This document shows positions 8,037 to 17,212 of a stretch of 64,000 nucleotides of DNA, in pieces. Origin of the DNA: Collinsella sp. (GTDB lineage Bacteria; Actinomycetota; Coriobacteriia; Coriobacteriales; Coriobacteriaceae). The stretch lies in NCBI GenBank assembly GCA_019414045.1, contig DXMW01000031.1, positions 31,712 to 95,711 of the forward strand, given 5' to 3'. Made by a program: the position numbers and the translations under genes. The notes below the pieces were generated by a model, which had not been told where the DNA came from, ran no database searches, and saw only the letters and a program-made list of their open reading frames with translations. Every line of letters begins with the position of its first letter. The first letter of the stretch is position 1.

Positions 8037-9890
8037 TTACATCTGCTCGGGCGCGGAAACGCCAACGAGGGTGAGCACCAGGGCGAGCGTCACGCGGACG
8101 GCGTCGCAAGCGGCCAGACGGGCGCGCGAAAGCTCGGGGTCGACGGGACGGCCCTCGCTCGGCAGAACCTGGCAGGCAGCATAGAAGCTGTGGAAGTCGC
8201 CGGCGAGTTCCTCAGCAAAGTGCGTCAGACGGAACGGGGCGCGGTCGCGAGCGCAGCTGGCGATGAGGTCGGTGAGCTCGTTGAGCTTGCGCGAAAGGGC
8301 GAGCTCGGTCGGGTCGGTCAGCAGCGAGTAATCGACGTTCTCACCGATGGCCTTGGCGGCGACGGCCTTCATGCCCATCTCGTCAGCCTGCTCGGGCGTA
8401 ACGTCAGCGGCACGGCGCAGGATGGAGCACACGCGGGCGTGAGCGTACTGCACGTAGTACACCGGGTTGGAGTTGTCGCGCTTCTTAACGGCCTCGATAT
8501 CGAAGTCGACCATCTGGTTGGAGCTCTTGGAGATGAGCGTGTAGCGAGCGGCATCGGAGCCGACCTCGTCGACGAGCTCCTGCAGGGTCACCATGGTGCC
8601 CTTGCGCTTGGACATACGGACGGGCTTGCCGTTACGCAGCAGGTTGACGAGCTGGCCCAGCAGAACCTCAAACTTGCCGGGATAGCCAAGAGCGTCGCAG
8701 ACGCAGCGGACGCGCTCGATGTAGCCGTGGTGGTCGGCGCCCCAGATGTCGATGACGTGGTCGACGCGCTGGAACTTATCCCAGTGATAGGCGACGTCGG
8801 AGGCGAAGTAGGTGTACTCGCCGTCGGACTTGATCAGAACGCGGTCCTTATCATCGCCCAGGTCGGTGGAGCGGAACCACAGGGCGCCGTCCTTAGTGTA
8901 GAGGTAGCCCATCTTGTCGAGCTTCTCAAAAGCGCGGTCGACGGCGGAGGTGCCGGCGGTCTCGCCCTCGGTGTCCTTCACATACAGCGAGCGCTCGGAG
9001 AACCAACGATCGAAGTCGCAATTGACGGCGTGGCAGAGGTCGCGCATGTTGTCGACCATCTTTACATAGCCGCGCTCGCGGAAGCTCTCCATGCGCTTCT
9101 GCGGATCGGCGTTGACCCACTTATCGCCGTCGGTGCGCCAGAACTCGGCGGCCTCGTCGATGATGTAGTCGCCGCCGTAGGAGTCCTTGCCCAGAGTCTC
9201 GGCAAAGTTGTCCTGGTACGGATGGGTCTCGGGGTGCTCGTCGTTCTCGTCGGCAACAAAGGCGTCGCGGTCTGCGATCAGCAGCTTGTGAGCCTCGTCG
9301 ATATCCACACCCTGCTTGGCGATGATGTCGGCAAGCTGCATATAGCGCGTGCTGATGGAGTTGCCGAAGGTGTTCATCTGAGAGCCGTGGTCGTTGATAT
9401 AGAACTCACGCTGGATGTCGTAACCGGCGTGGTCCATAACGCGGCAGAGCGAGTCGCCCAGCGCGGCCCAGCGGCCGTGGCCGATGTGCATGGGGCCGAC
9501 TGGGTTGGCGGAAACGAACTCAACCTGGGTCTTCAGGCCACCACCGACGTTGGACTTAGCGAAGTCCATACCCTTCTCGCGAGCCTCGCCAAAGATGGCA
9601 TTCTTGACGGCAACGGAGAGGTAGAAGTTGATGAAGCCGGGGCCTGCGATCTCGACCTTCTCGATCGCGGGGTCCTCGGGCATATGGGCAACGATGGCCT
9701 CGGCGATCTTGCGCGGGGCGCAGTGGGCCAGCTTGGCGGACTTCAGGGCCATGGTAGAGGTCCACTCGCCATGAGAAGTGTCAGCCGGTCGCTCGATAGC
9801 GCAATCGTCAAGTTCAAATGCGGAAAGGTCGCCGGCCTCCTGGGCCGCAGCAAGCGCAGCGCGTACCAGCTCTTCAATCTTCTCGGGCAT
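8037..9890 (-). CDS. argS: Arginyl-tRNA synthetase
   Basis: This 617-residue class I synthetase charges tRNA-Arg with arginine. The N-terminal Add-1 domain is followed by the HIGH signature (GPMHIGHGRW, about residues 129-138). The KMSKS-equivalent is RMSKRKG at about 423-429, and the C-terminal anticodon-binding helical domain (YVQYAHARVCSILRR) follows. The ATG at 9890 is chosen because AGGAGG sits six bases upstream; the open frame continues 129 bases further without a better site. It is transcribed alone between its terminator and a leader region that contains a GCCTGCA/TGCAGGC dyad at 10063-10081. Confidence 0.96.
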   Translation of the reverse strand: MPEKIEELVRAALAAAQEAGDLSAFELDDCAIERPADTSHGEWTSTMALKSAKLAHCAPRKIAEAIVAHMPEDPAIEKVEIAGPGFINFYLSVAVKNAIFGEAREKGMDFAKSNVGGGLKTQVEFVSANPVGPMHIGHGRWAALGDSLCRVMDHAGYDIQREFYINDHGSQMNTFGNSISTRYMQLADIIAKQGVDIDEAHKLLIADRDAFVADENDEHPETHPYQDNFAETLGKDSYGGDYIIDEAAEFWRTDGDKWVNADPQKRMESFRERGYVKMVDNMRDLCHAVNCDFDRWFSERSLYVKDTEGETAGTSAVDRAFEKLDKMGYLYTKDGALWFRSTDLGDDKDRVLIKSDGEYTYFASDVAYHWDKFQRVDHVIDIWGADHHGYIERVRCVCDALGYPGKFEVLLGQLVNLLRNGKPVRMSKRKGTMVTLQELVDEVGSDAARYTLISKSSNQMVDFDIEAVKKRDNSNPVYYVQYAHARVCSILRRAADVTPEQADEMGMKAVAAKAIGENVDYSLLTDPTELALSRKLNELTDLIASCARDRAPFRLTHFAEELAGDFHSFYAACQVLPSEGRPVDPELSRARLAACDAVRVTLALVLTLVGVSAPEQM

Positions 9891-10232
9891 AGATCCTCCT
9901 TGTGTTAAAGCCCCCGAGCTCTTGGTCACTCGTAGGGCAAAAGCCAGAGTTTGTAGCACTCTATCACAAGCGACGGGCACTGTCGCAGGGTAAAGCCAAT
10001 AGATATTGCATATGCACAAAAATGACTACAGCTTGTATGGAGTCACTCAAAGATGCCGGTCTGCCTGCAGATTATGCAGGCGTTGAAAATGCGTAAAGGT
10101 GTGAATGAGCTGCGTCTGTTATCGAATACTCTTACCTATCAGAGTTGTGTGCTTTTCCTGCATAAAGTAACGGTTTGCGCACGTCAGCGTGTTATTCTAG
10201 ACAAACGTAAATTCGTATAAGTTGGAGGTAGC
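9891..10232. other. Divergent intergenic region argS / carD-like
   Basis: No gene is visible in these 342 bases. The region must hold both divergent promoters. A dyad GCCTGCA-5-TGCAGGC occupies 10063-10081 and could be an operator or hairpin. A plausible -10 hexamer TATTCT for the carD-like gene is at about 10192, without a convincing -35. Confidence 0.5.
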
Positions 10233-10718
10233 ATGTTCTCAATCGGTCAACACGTCATTCATCCGGGCCAGGGAGTCTGCACCGTCGTCGGTTTTAGGGA
10301 CGACACACCGCAGCCCATGCTGCTGCTCGAGACCAAGCAGGGACATGCGCAGACGATCCTCATGTACCCCGTGGCGCAGGCCGACCGTTTGCACGCCGCC
10401 ATCTCGCAGCAAGATGCCGAGCACCTGCTGAGCCACTATGACGAGCTGGAGTGCGACACCTTTACCGAGCGCAACAGCTCGCTTGAGGAGACACACTTTA
10501 AGCAGCAGCTCAAGCTGGGCGCGCCCGAGACGGTCCGCGTGGCAAAGACCATGATGCACCGCATTCGCCAGGCCGAGGAAGCTGATAAAAAACCCAGCTC
10601 CTACTACATGCGCGTACTCAAGGAGGCCAAACGCCGCTCCATCGAGGAGTTCGCCGTGGCCCTTGGCGTCACCGAGGAGGCCGCCGAAGCCCGCCTAGCC
10701 CAAGCCGCCCTCAACTAA
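10233..10718 (+). CDS. CarD-like / TRCF-interaction-domain transcriptional regulator
   Basis: The 161-residue protein begins with the beta-barrel CarD/TRCF RNA-polymerase-interaction domain (FSIGQHVIHPGQGVCTVVGF, residues 2-21). A helical C-terminal domain follows (HFKQQLKLG to EEAAEARLAQAALN). CarD proteins bind the beta subunit of RNA polymerase and stabilise open complexes; rRNA and stringent genes are typical targets. Length and architecture agree with the family. TTGGAGGT precedes the ATG. It is monocistronic and closed by a hairpin of the conserved-loop repeat family. Confidence 0.88.
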   Translation: MFSIGQHVIHPGQGVCTVVGFRDDTPQPMLLLETKQGHAQTILMYPVAQADRLHAAISQQDAEHLLSHYDELECDTFTERNSSLEETHFKQQLKLGAPETVRVAKTMMHRIRQAEEADKKPSSYYMRVLKEAKRRSIEEFAVALGVTEEAAEARLAQAALN

Positions 10719-10730
10719 CCCATCCGCGCC

Positions 10731-10774
10731 AAAAACCACCACAAAGGGAACAGGCACCTTTGTGGTGGTTTTCT
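10731..10774. terminator. Terminator-like repeat hairpin, copy 1
   Basis: AAAACCACCACAAAG pairs with CTTTGTGGTGGTTTT around the loop GGAACAGGCAC. It works as a terminator for the carD-like gene. Five further copies with nearly the same loop lie at 11442, 22643, 24221, 25178 and 57594. Confidence 0.85.
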
Positions 10775-10826
10775 TGTTCTAGTAGTATTCATTCTTATCG
10801 ATACCCACGAGCACAAGGAGTCTCTT

Positions 10827-11426
10827 ATGGCAGAGCCGCTTACCGCCGGAATCACCCGCGACCGCGCGTTCGAACTGCTCAATGAGCACAACAAGGACCC
10901 GTTCCATATCACCCATGGCGAGACGGTCGAGGGCACTATGCGCTACTTTGCGCGCGAGTTCGACCCCGAGAACGAGGAGTTTTGGGGCATCGTCGGTCTG
11001 CTGCACGACCTGGATTGGGAGGAGCATGAGGACGACCCCATGAACCACACCATCTATGCTGCCGAGATTCTTGAGGGCGAAGGTGCGTCTCCCGAGCTCA
11101 TTCGCGCCATCCAGACGCACACGTCGGACTTCAACACCTCACTACCCAAGCCCGAGCTGCAGATGGAAAAGATCCTGTTTGCCTGCGATGAGCTCACCGG
11201 CCTGATCGGCGCTGCCGTCATCATGCGCCCGAGCAAGAGCGTTATGGACTTTACGACTAAGTCGCTCAAGAAGAAGTTCAAGGACAAACGCTTTGCCGCC
11301 GGCTGCTCGCGCGACGTGATTTCGCAGGGCGCCGAGATGTTGGGCTGGGAGCTCCCCGAGCTCTTTGACCGCACCATCGCGGCCATGCAGTCCTTCGCCC
11401 CCGACCGAGATACCTTCCAGGCCTAA
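10827..11426 (+). CDS. HD-domain hydrolase
   Basis: The 199-residue protein has an HD-superfamily metal-dependent phosphohydrolase core: HGETVEGTMRY, then GLLHDLDWEEH with the HD pair at residues 60-61, and a distal HTS in AIQTHTSDFN. Members act on nucleotides or phospholipid-like phosphates, but the substrate cannot be told here. It is a stand-alone HD domain typical of small HDIG-type proteins in Firmicutes and Coriobacteria. It is flanked on both sides by copies of the conserved-loop terminator hairpin and converges with proA. Confidence 0.8.
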   Translation: MAEPLTAGITRDRAFELLNEHNKDPFHITHGETVEGTMRYFAREFDPENEEFWGIVGLLHDLDWEEHEDDPMNHTIYAAEILEGEGASPELIRAIQTHTSDFNTSLPKPELQMEKILFACDELTGLIGAAVIMRPSKSVMDFTTKSLKKKFKDKRFAAGCSRDVISQGAEMLGWELPELFDRTIAAMQSFAPDRDTFQA

Positions 11427-11441
11427 CCGTCAACGCCACCT

Positions 11442-11484
11442 AAAACCACCACAAAGGGGACAGGCACCTTTGTGGTGGTTTTTG
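11442..11484. terminator. Terminator-like repeat hairpin, copy 2
   Basis: AAAACCACCACAAAG and CTTTGTGGTGGTTTTT enclose GGGACAGGCAC. It sits between the convergent HD hydrolase and proA and can end both transcripts. Confidence 0.88.
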
Positions 11485-11496
11485 TTTGCGCGGGCG

Positions 11497-12783
11497 TTAG
11501 GGACGGACCTGGCCGGTGCCGCGGAGCTTGTATTTGTAGGTGGTAAGGGCCTCGGCGGCAAAGGGGCCACGGGCGTGGAGTTTTTGGGTCGAGATGCCGA
11601 TCTCGGCACCCAGGCCAAACTCGCCGCCGTCAGTGAAGCGAGTGCTGGCGTTGGAGTACACGGCCGAGGCATCGACAGCATCGAGGAAGCGCTCGCAAGC
11701 ATCCGTATCCTCGGCAACGATGGCCTCGGAGTGCATCGTGCCGTAGCGGTTGATGTGTGCGATGGCCTCGTCCTCGTTTGCCACGACCTTCACGCTCATC
11801 TCGAGCGCCAGGTACTCGCGACCCCAGTCCTCCTCAGTCGCGGCGACGTAGTCATCGCCCTCCACAAGCCCGGCATCGGCGCATGCGGCGCAGGTTGCCT
11901 CGTCGCCGTGAATCAGCACGCCGTGGTCATGCAGCACGGTCACGACCGCGGGCAAAAACGCATCGGCCACAGCACGGTCGACCAGCAGCGACTCGGCGGC
12001 ATTGCACACGCCTACGCGCTGGGTCTTGGCATTAACGATAATGTTGAGCGCCTTATCAAAGTCGGCGGATTCATGCACGTAGATGTGGCAGTTGCCCGTG
12101 CCCGTCTCGATCACCGGCACAAACGACTCGCGCACGCAGCGCTGGATCAGGCCTGCACCTCCGCGCGGAATGAGTACGTCGACAATACCGCGGAGCTTCA
12201 TGAGCTCGCCGGTGGCCTCGCGGTCGGTGGACTCGATCATCGACACGGCCTCGCGCGGGAAGCCCTTGGCCTCGAGCGCATCGGCCAGCAGCTCGGCGAT
12301 CATGGCACACGAGTGATAGGCCAGCGAGCCGCCGCGTAGAATGCAGGCGTTGCCGGTACGGATGCAGATGCCTGCGGCGTCGGCCGTCACGTTGGGGCGC
12401 GCCTCGTAGACCATGGCGACCAGGCCCAACGGCACGCTCACGCGGGTCAGGTCCACACCGCTCGCAAGCACGCGGTGGTCGAGCACGCGGCCGACGGGAT
12501 CGGGCAGCTCGGCGAGCTTCTCCAAACCGGCGGCCATGCCCTCGACGCGCTCAGGCGTCAGCAGCAGACGGTCGAGCAGACCGGCCGAAGTGCCCGCATC
12601 GCGCGCGGCGGACATATCGAGCTCGTTGGCGGCGACGATGGAGTCGACACCGTTGCGCAGTGCTGCGGCCATGGCGCGCACGGCCTCCTGGCGCTGCTCA
12701 TCGCTCGCCGTGGCAAGCGAGGCCGACGCTGCCTTGGCGGCAACGGCAAGATCGTGGACATACGTGGCTATATCGACCGACAT
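11497..12783 (-). CDS. proA: Gamma-glutamyl phosphate reductase
   Basis: A 428-residue NADPH-dependent enzyme that converts gamma-glutamyl phosphate to glutamate semialdehyde, the second step of proline synthesis. The family segments VYEARPNVTADAAG, SLAYHSCAMIAE, and VGVCNAAESLL with the catalytic cysteine near residue 259 are intact. So is the C-terminal FTDGGEFGLGAEIGISTQKLHARGP. It is not adjacent to proB: a plus-strand hydrolase gene (12896-14314) lies between them, although proA and proB are both on the minus strand. A GGAGAAAGGG stretch upstream of the ATG provides the ribosome site. Confidence 0.96.
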   Translation of the reverse strand: MSVDIATYVHDLAVAAKAASASLATASDEQRQEAVRAMAAALRNGVDSIVAANELDMSAARDAGTSAGLLDRLLLTPERVEGMAAGLEKLAELPDPVGRVLDHRVLASGVDLTRVSVPLGLVAMVYEARPNVTADAAGICIRTGNACILRGGSLAYHSCAMIAELLADALEAKGFPREAVSMIESTDREATGELMKLRGIVDVLIPRGGAGLIQRCVRESFVPVIETGTGNCHIYVHESADFDKALNIIVNAKTQRVGVCNAAESLLVDRAVADAFLPAVVTVLHDHGVLIHGDEATCAACADAGLVEGDDYVAATEEDWGREYLALEMSVKVVANEDEAIAHINRYGTMHSEAIVAEDTDACERFLDAVDASAVYSNASTRFTDGGEFGLGAEIGISTQKLHARGPFAAEALTTYKYKLRGTGQVRP

Positions 12784-12895
12784 GGGCGGCCCTTTCTCCT
12801 AGAAGTTTGCAACCATGGTAGCCGATTTGCGCATGGCCTCGCCCGCGGCGGTAGAATTGGTCAACCCGAAACACCGCAACGAACGGAAGACTCAC

Positions 12896-14314
12896 ATGGC
12901 CCTCATCACTTCGTACCACGTCCCCGGCCTTTATGTCGAGGACCACAGCATCGACGTCCCCCTTGACTGGCGCGGCCTGGAGCCGATGCTCCTGGCCGTC
13001 GGCAGCACCATGCGCCGCGGCGCTATGCCGGCACCAATCGCCGGCGCGCCCGAGAGCATCAAGCTCTTCTACCGCGTGGTTTGCGCGCCCGACCGCATCA
13101 ACGACGATCTGCCGCTGCTCCTGTTTTTGCAGGGCGGCCCCGGCGGCGAGAGCCCGCGTCCGCTGTCGCCTACAAGTGACGGCTGGATCGAGGAGGCCGT
13201 CAAGCACTTCCGCGTGGTCCTTCCCGACCAGCGCGGCACCGGACGCAGTAGCTGCGTGGACGGACGCACGATCAAGGCACTGGGTGATCGCGCAACGGCC
13301 GCCGGCGCCGATACAGCACGCTCGCAGGCCGACTTCCTCAAGCGCCACCTCGCCAGCTCCATCGTGCGCGATTTTGAGTACCTGCGTCTGGTGGGCTTTG
13401 GCGGCAAGCCCTGGGTCACGCTCGGCCAGAGCTACGGCGGCTTTTTGACGTTGAGTTATCTGTCGCTCTTCCCCGAGGGCGTGGCGGCGAACTTTACCTG
13501 CGGCGGCATCCCCCACGTGCCGGCGAGCGCCAGCGAGGTCTACGCGCACACCTTCCCGCGCATGGCCGCCAAGACGCAGCAGTATTACGACCGCTACCCC
13601 GCCGACGTCGAGCGCGTGGCAGCCCTGGCCGATGCGCTCGAGGCACAGAAGCCCGTGCTGCCCGACGGCTCGCCGATGACGGTCGAGCGTCTACAGCTCA
13701 TGGGCAGCGACTTTGGCATGAAGCCGAGCTTTGAGCGCATGCATTGGATTATCGATCACGCTTTTGTTGACGGCGACGGCACGCTGACCTGCGGCTCCTC
13801 GGTATCCGACAGCTTTTTGATGCGCGCCTTCGAGCGCACCAACACGCGCACGAATCCGCTGTACTGGACGCTGCAGGAGTTCATATACGCCGACGGCGAC
13901 ACTATGCCCATTGGCTGGGCCGCGGCTGAAGAGAAGGCGCACCGCGCCGAGTTCGACACGCTCGCACGCCCGCTCATGTTTACCGGCGAGGCCATGTTCC
14001 CGTGGATGTTTGAGCAGATGCCCGAGCTTAAGCCGTTTAAGCCCGCCATGGACCTGCTGATGGAAGACACCAGCTGGGACAAGATCTACGACCCGCAGCG
14101 CCTGGCCTGCAACGAAGTTCCGCTCCAGGCCGCGGTGTATTTCGACGACATGTACGTGGATTCGGGCCTGCAGCTCGATACGCTCAGCCGCGTGGGCAAC
14201 TCGCATGCCTGGGTGACCAACGAGTTCGAGCACGACGGCCTGCACGGCGGCGTGGTGTTCAAGCACCTCTTCGACGAAGCACTCAACCGCGGAGACCTGC
14301 GCCGGATCTTCTAA
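12896..14314 (+). CDS. Alpha/beta hydrolase, proline iminopeptidase-like (S33)
   Basis: This 472-residue protein belongs to peptidase family S33, whose members remove N-terminal proline or other residues from peptides. The oxyanion motif GGPGGESPRP lies at about residues 79-88 and PDQRGTGRSSC follows. The nucleophile is in GQSYGGF (serine near 179). The C-terminal VDSGLQLD and EFEHDGLHGG probably supply the acid and histidine. I start at the ATG at 12896, which has GGAAG upstream and matches the MALITSYHVPGLYV-type beginning. Its place between proA and proB suggests a link to proline supply, which is inference. Confidence 0.87.
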   Translation: MALITSYHVPGLYVEDHSIDVPLDWRGLEPMLLAVGSTMRRGAMPAPIAGAPESIKLFYRVVCAPDRINDDLPLLLFLQGGPGGESPRPLSPTSDGWIEEAVKHFRVVLPDQRGTGRSSCVDGRTIKALGDRATAAGADTARSQADFLKRHLASSIVRDFEYLRLVGFGGKPWVTLGQSYGGFLTLSYLSLFPEGVAANFTCGGIPHVPASASEVYAHTFPRMAAKTQQYYDRYPADVERVAALADALEAQKPVLPDGSPMTVERLQLMGSDFGMKPSFERMHWIIDHAFVDGDGTLTCGSSVSDSFLMRAFERTNTRTNPLYWTLQEFIYADGDTMPIGWAAAEEKAHRAEFDTLARPLMFTGEAMFPWMFEQMPELKPFKPAMDLLMEDTSWDKIYDPQRLACNEVPLQAAVYFDDMYVDSGLQLDTLSRVGNSHAWVTNEFEHDGLHGGVVFKHLFDEALNRGDLRRIF

Positions 14315-14368
14315 CAAAGGAGTGTCCCCACCTGCCGGCACAAAAGGAACGTCCCCAAGTGCCGGCAC
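14314..14368. repeat. REP-like GGGGAC / TGCCGGCAC repeat cluster
   Basis: Two tandem units, each of the type AAAGGAGTGTCCCC...TGCCGGCAC and AAAGGAACGTCCCC...TGCCGGCAC, directly follow the stop codon at 14314. The same unit recurs in a longer cluster at 27110-27183. Confidence 0.7.
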
Positions 14369-14369
14369 G

Positions 14370-14412
14370 AGAAAGACAGCGCTGCGGGAAACGATCCGCA
14401 GTGCTGTCTTTC
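14370..14412. terminator. Bidirectional terminator between the S33 hydrolase and proB
   Basis: An 18-bp stem (AGAAAGACAGCGCTGCGG with one mismatch to its partner) is followed by T on both strands. It separates two convergent genes. Confidence 0.88.
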
Positions 14413-14413
14413 T

Positions 14414-15541
14414 TTATGCAAATACGATCAAGTTATCCCTGTGTATCGCCGGCTTCTCGGCCAGGTTAGCGAGCAGGCGGTTGCTGGCGATCTGGTCCTG
14501 GCGGCGACCGGCAGCAAGTTCCAGCACGTCCGAATCGGCCTCGGCGATACCGCGGGCGACGACCATACCGCTCGGATCGCACACATCGAGCACATCGCCC
14601 TCGGCAAACTGGCCATCGACCTCGCGAATACCCACCGCAAGCAAGGAAGAGCCACGGCTAACCAGCGCCTTCGCAGCACCATCATCGACCGTCACCGAGC
14701 CATGCGCCTTGTCGCCCAGTGCGATCCACAGCTTGCGGGGTGCGATGTCCAGACGCTCCGCCGGCGGATCGAACAGCGTGCCCACGCTCTCGCCGCGGGC
14801 GAGGCGCACGAGCGCATCGGGCTCCTCGCCCGAGCAAATCACGCTCTGAATGCCCGCCGTCATCAGGATGCGGCTCGCGCGGATCTTGGTAATCATGCCG
14901 CCCGTGCCCACCGATGTGGAAGAATCGCCCGCCGAGGCGATAATCTTGGCATCGATCTTATGCACAACCGGGACGAACTCGGCCGTGGGGTCCTCGTGCG
15001 GATTGGCGGTGTAGAGGCCATCGATGTCCGAGAGCGTCACGCACAGATCGGCGGAAACCAGACAGCTCACAAGCGCCGCCAGTGTGTCGTTGTCGCCAAA
15101 CTTGATCTCGTCGACGGTAACGGTATCGTTCTCGTTGACAACAGGCACCACGCCAAGCTCCACCAGGCGCAGCAGGGCGTCGCGTGCGTGCAGGTAGGAC
15201 GTGCGGCGGGCCGTATCGTGGCGCGTGAGTAGCACGAGCGAGGTGAGCAGATCCCGTGCATGGAACTCCTCGTCGTAGGCCGACGAGATGATGCACTGAC
15301 CAGCCGAGGCGCACGCCTGCAGGCTCGGCAGGTCGCCGACCGGCTTGTGGTCGAAGCCCAGCACGGGATAGCCACAGGCGATAGCGCCCGAGCTCACCAC
15401 GACCAGGCGCCAGCCAAGCTCGCGCAGCGCTGCGGCCTGATCGGCAAGCCCGCCGATAAAGGCGCGGTTGACCTTGCCGTCGGCGCCCACCACCGTAGAC
15501 GAACCGATCTTTACCACCATCGTTTTATAAGAAGTCGTCAT
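14414..15541 (-). CDS. proB: Glutamate 5-kinase
   Basis: A 375-residue kinase that phosphorylates glutamate, the first and feedback-regulated step of proline synthesis. The amino-acid-kinase domain shows VVKIGSSTVVG (residues 8-18), VVSSGAIACG, VPVVNENDTV and KIRASRILMTAGI. The C-terminal ~90 residues form a PUA domain (RKLWIALG through ASNRLLANLAE), as in the long form of the enzyme. The ATG at 15541 has only a weak ribosome site; an alternative is the ATG at 15520. It is likely transcribed downstream of pncB, although a hairpin lies between them. Confidence 0.95.
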   Translation of the reverse strand: MTTSYKTMVVKIGSSTVVGADGKVNRAFIGGLADQAAALRELGWRLVVVSSGAIACGYPVLGFDHKPVGDLPSLQACASAGQCIISSAYDEEFHARDLLTSLVLLTRHDTARRTSYLHARDALLRLVELGVVPVVNENDTVTVDEIKFGDNDTLAALVSCLVSADLCVTLSDIDGLYTANPHEDPTAEFVPVVHKIDAKIIASAGDSSTSVGTGGMITKIRASRILMTAGIQSVICSGEEPDALVRLARGESVGTLFDPPAERLDIAPRKLWIALGDKAHGSVTVDDGAAKALVSRGSSLLAVGIREVDGQFAEGDVLDVCDPSGMVVARGIAEADSDVLELAAGRRQDQIASNRLLANLAEKPAIHRDNLIVFA

Positions 15542-15591
15542 ACGTCAAACCAATCGAATGTTCAGCGAACGGGCGAACGGGCCGAGCGAGA

Positions 15592-15630
15592 AAATAATCC
15601 GTGTTCCTCCGTCCCCTTCGGATTATTTTG
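15592..15630 (-). terminator. Terminator-like hairpin overlapping the pncB stop
   Basis: AAAATAATCCG and CGGATTATTTT arms enclose AAGGGGACGGAGGAACA on the minus strand. The pncB stop codon TAA is inside the first arm. The loop again contains a GGGGAC motif like the other repeat hairpins. Confidence 0.7.
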
Positions 15631-17128
15631 CCCAGGGGAAGGCCGAAGACGCGGCCATGTTCTTGCGCACGAGCTCGTCGCACACCTGAGCCAGGCCCTG
15701 TTCCATGCCCACCACATAGGTCTGCGGGTACAGGAAGCGCTTGAAAGCTGCGTCCAGATGATCGAGTGCCCAAGCACAGCGCTCGCGCGCGTCCTGGATG
15801 CTCTCACGCGGAGCCACCGCGCTGCCATCGCGCACGATCGGCACCAGCAGCTCGCGATACTCAAGTTCGGACACGTCGGTCACCAGGGCGGCATCATTCA
15901 CGGCCACGAGGGTATTGCCGCGCGCGGCGCCCTCCCCCGCCAGATGGTCCTCGTCGTAGATCATGTCGCAGACCGGGCCGCCAAAGCCGTCGTAATAACG
16001 GCGCACGCGTTGCACACCCGGGATCGTGCGCTTGTATGGCTGCTCAGAGAGCTTGACCACCGGCGTCCATGGATCTGCCTCGCTCGCACGGCGGGCGGAA
16101 AGCTTGTACACGCCGCCCAGCGCCGGCTGGTCATAGCAGGTCGCAAGCTTGGTACCCACGCCAAAGCTATCGATGGGCGCGCCCTGGTCGAGCAGCGACT
16201 GAATCGTGTACTCATCCAGATCGTTAGAAACCGAGATCCCCACATAGGGCAGGCCCTCGGCATCAAAACGGCCGCGCACATACTTGGAGAGCTTGGCGAG
16301 GTCGCCGGAGTCGATGCGAATAGCCGACAGACGCTCGCCCACCGCCTCCATCTCCTTGGCAACCGTAATGGCATGCTCGCAGCCCTCACGTACGTCGTAG
16401 GTGTCGATGAGCAGCGTGCAGTTCTTGGGACTCGACTTAGCAAAAGCCCGGAATGCCTCGAGCTCGGAATCGAAGCTCATCACCCAGCTGTGCGCATGAG
16501 TGCCAAAGACGGGAATACCGTAGCGGCGGCCGGCGAGCACATTGGATGTAGAGGAGCAGCCGGCAACGTAGCTCGCGCGCGCGACGGCCAGCCCGCCATC
16601 GGGACCCTGGGCGCGGCGCAGGCCAAACTCGGCAACGGGACGGCCGTCCGCCGCCAGCACCACGCGCGCCGTCTTGGTAGCGACAAGCGTCTGGAAGCCG
16701 ACAATGTTGAGCAACGCCGTTTCGAGCAGCTGGCACTCCAGCGCGGGGCCGGTGACGCGCACCATGGGCTCGCGCGGAAAGACGAGCTCGCCCTCGGGCA
16801 CGGCGTCAATGTTCACATGCGCGCGGAAGTTGCGCAGGTAGTCGAGGAATGCAGGCTTGAACATCGCACCGCCGGCCGGGGCCTGGAGTGAGGCGAGGTA
16901 GTCGATATCCTCGGGCGTAAAGCGCAGGTTCTCGACCAGCTCGGGCAGCTCGGCGGTGCCGCACATGACGGCATAGGCGCTGCCAAAGGGATGGTCGCGG
17001 TAAAACGCGGTAAAACAACCCTGCTCATTGGCCTTGCCGCTCTCCCACAGGCCCTGGGCCATAGTGAGCTCGTACAGATCGGTGAGCATTGCAATGTCGG
17101 TGGGATGCGAGATGTCGGTCAAAGCCAT
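15623..17128 (-). CDS. pncB: Nicotinate phosphoribosyltransferase
   Basis: A 501-residue enzyme of NAD salvage that joins nicotinate to PRPP with ATP help. Family segments are clear: LTDLYELTMAQGLWESG at the N-terminus, AEFGLRRAQGPDGGL, GTHAHSWVM, IRIDSGDLAKLSKYVR, ISVSNDLDEYTI and GVGTKLATCYDQPALGGVYKL. These carry the phosphate-binding and PRPP-binding residues of the NAPRTase family. The start ATG follows AAAGGTCGCCCC. It stands upstream of proB on the same strand. Confidence 0.95.
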   Translation of the reverse strand: MALTDISHPTDIAMLTDLYELTMAQGLWESGKANEQGCFTAFYRDHPFGSAYAVMCGTAELPELVENLRFTPEDIDYLASLQAPAGGAMFKPAFLDYLRNFRAHVNIDAVPEGELVFPREPMVRVTGPALECQLLETALLNIVGFQTLVATKTARVVLAADGRPVAEFGLRRAQGPDGGLAVARASYVAGCSSTSNVLAGRRYGIPVFGTHAHSWVMSFDSELEAFRAFAKSSPKNCTLLIDTYDVREGCEHAITVAKEMEAVGERLSAIRIDSGDLAKLSKYVRGRFDAEGLPYVGISVSNDLDEYTIQSLLDQGAPIDSFGVGTKLATCYDQPALGGVYKLSARRASEADPWTPVVKLSEQPYKRTIPGVQRVRRYYDGFGGPVCDMIYDEDHLAGEGAARGNTLVAVNDAALVTDVSELEYRELLVPIVRDGSAVAPRESIQDARERCAWALDHLDAAFKRFLYPQTYVVGMEQGLAQVCDELVRKNMAASSAFPWAK

Positions 17129-17212
17129 GGGGCGACCTTTCGGATGCGTTGTGCAGAGGTTGAGGGTTGGAAAAGGGCAGAGTGTTCGGGCATGGCACCC
17201 AGCGCGAATGGG

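Noticed and set aside
8013..9908. Open frame of 631 codons on the plus strand opposite argS
   Set aside because: It is an antisense shadow caused by high G+C; argS has all catalytic motifs and a perfect ribosome site.
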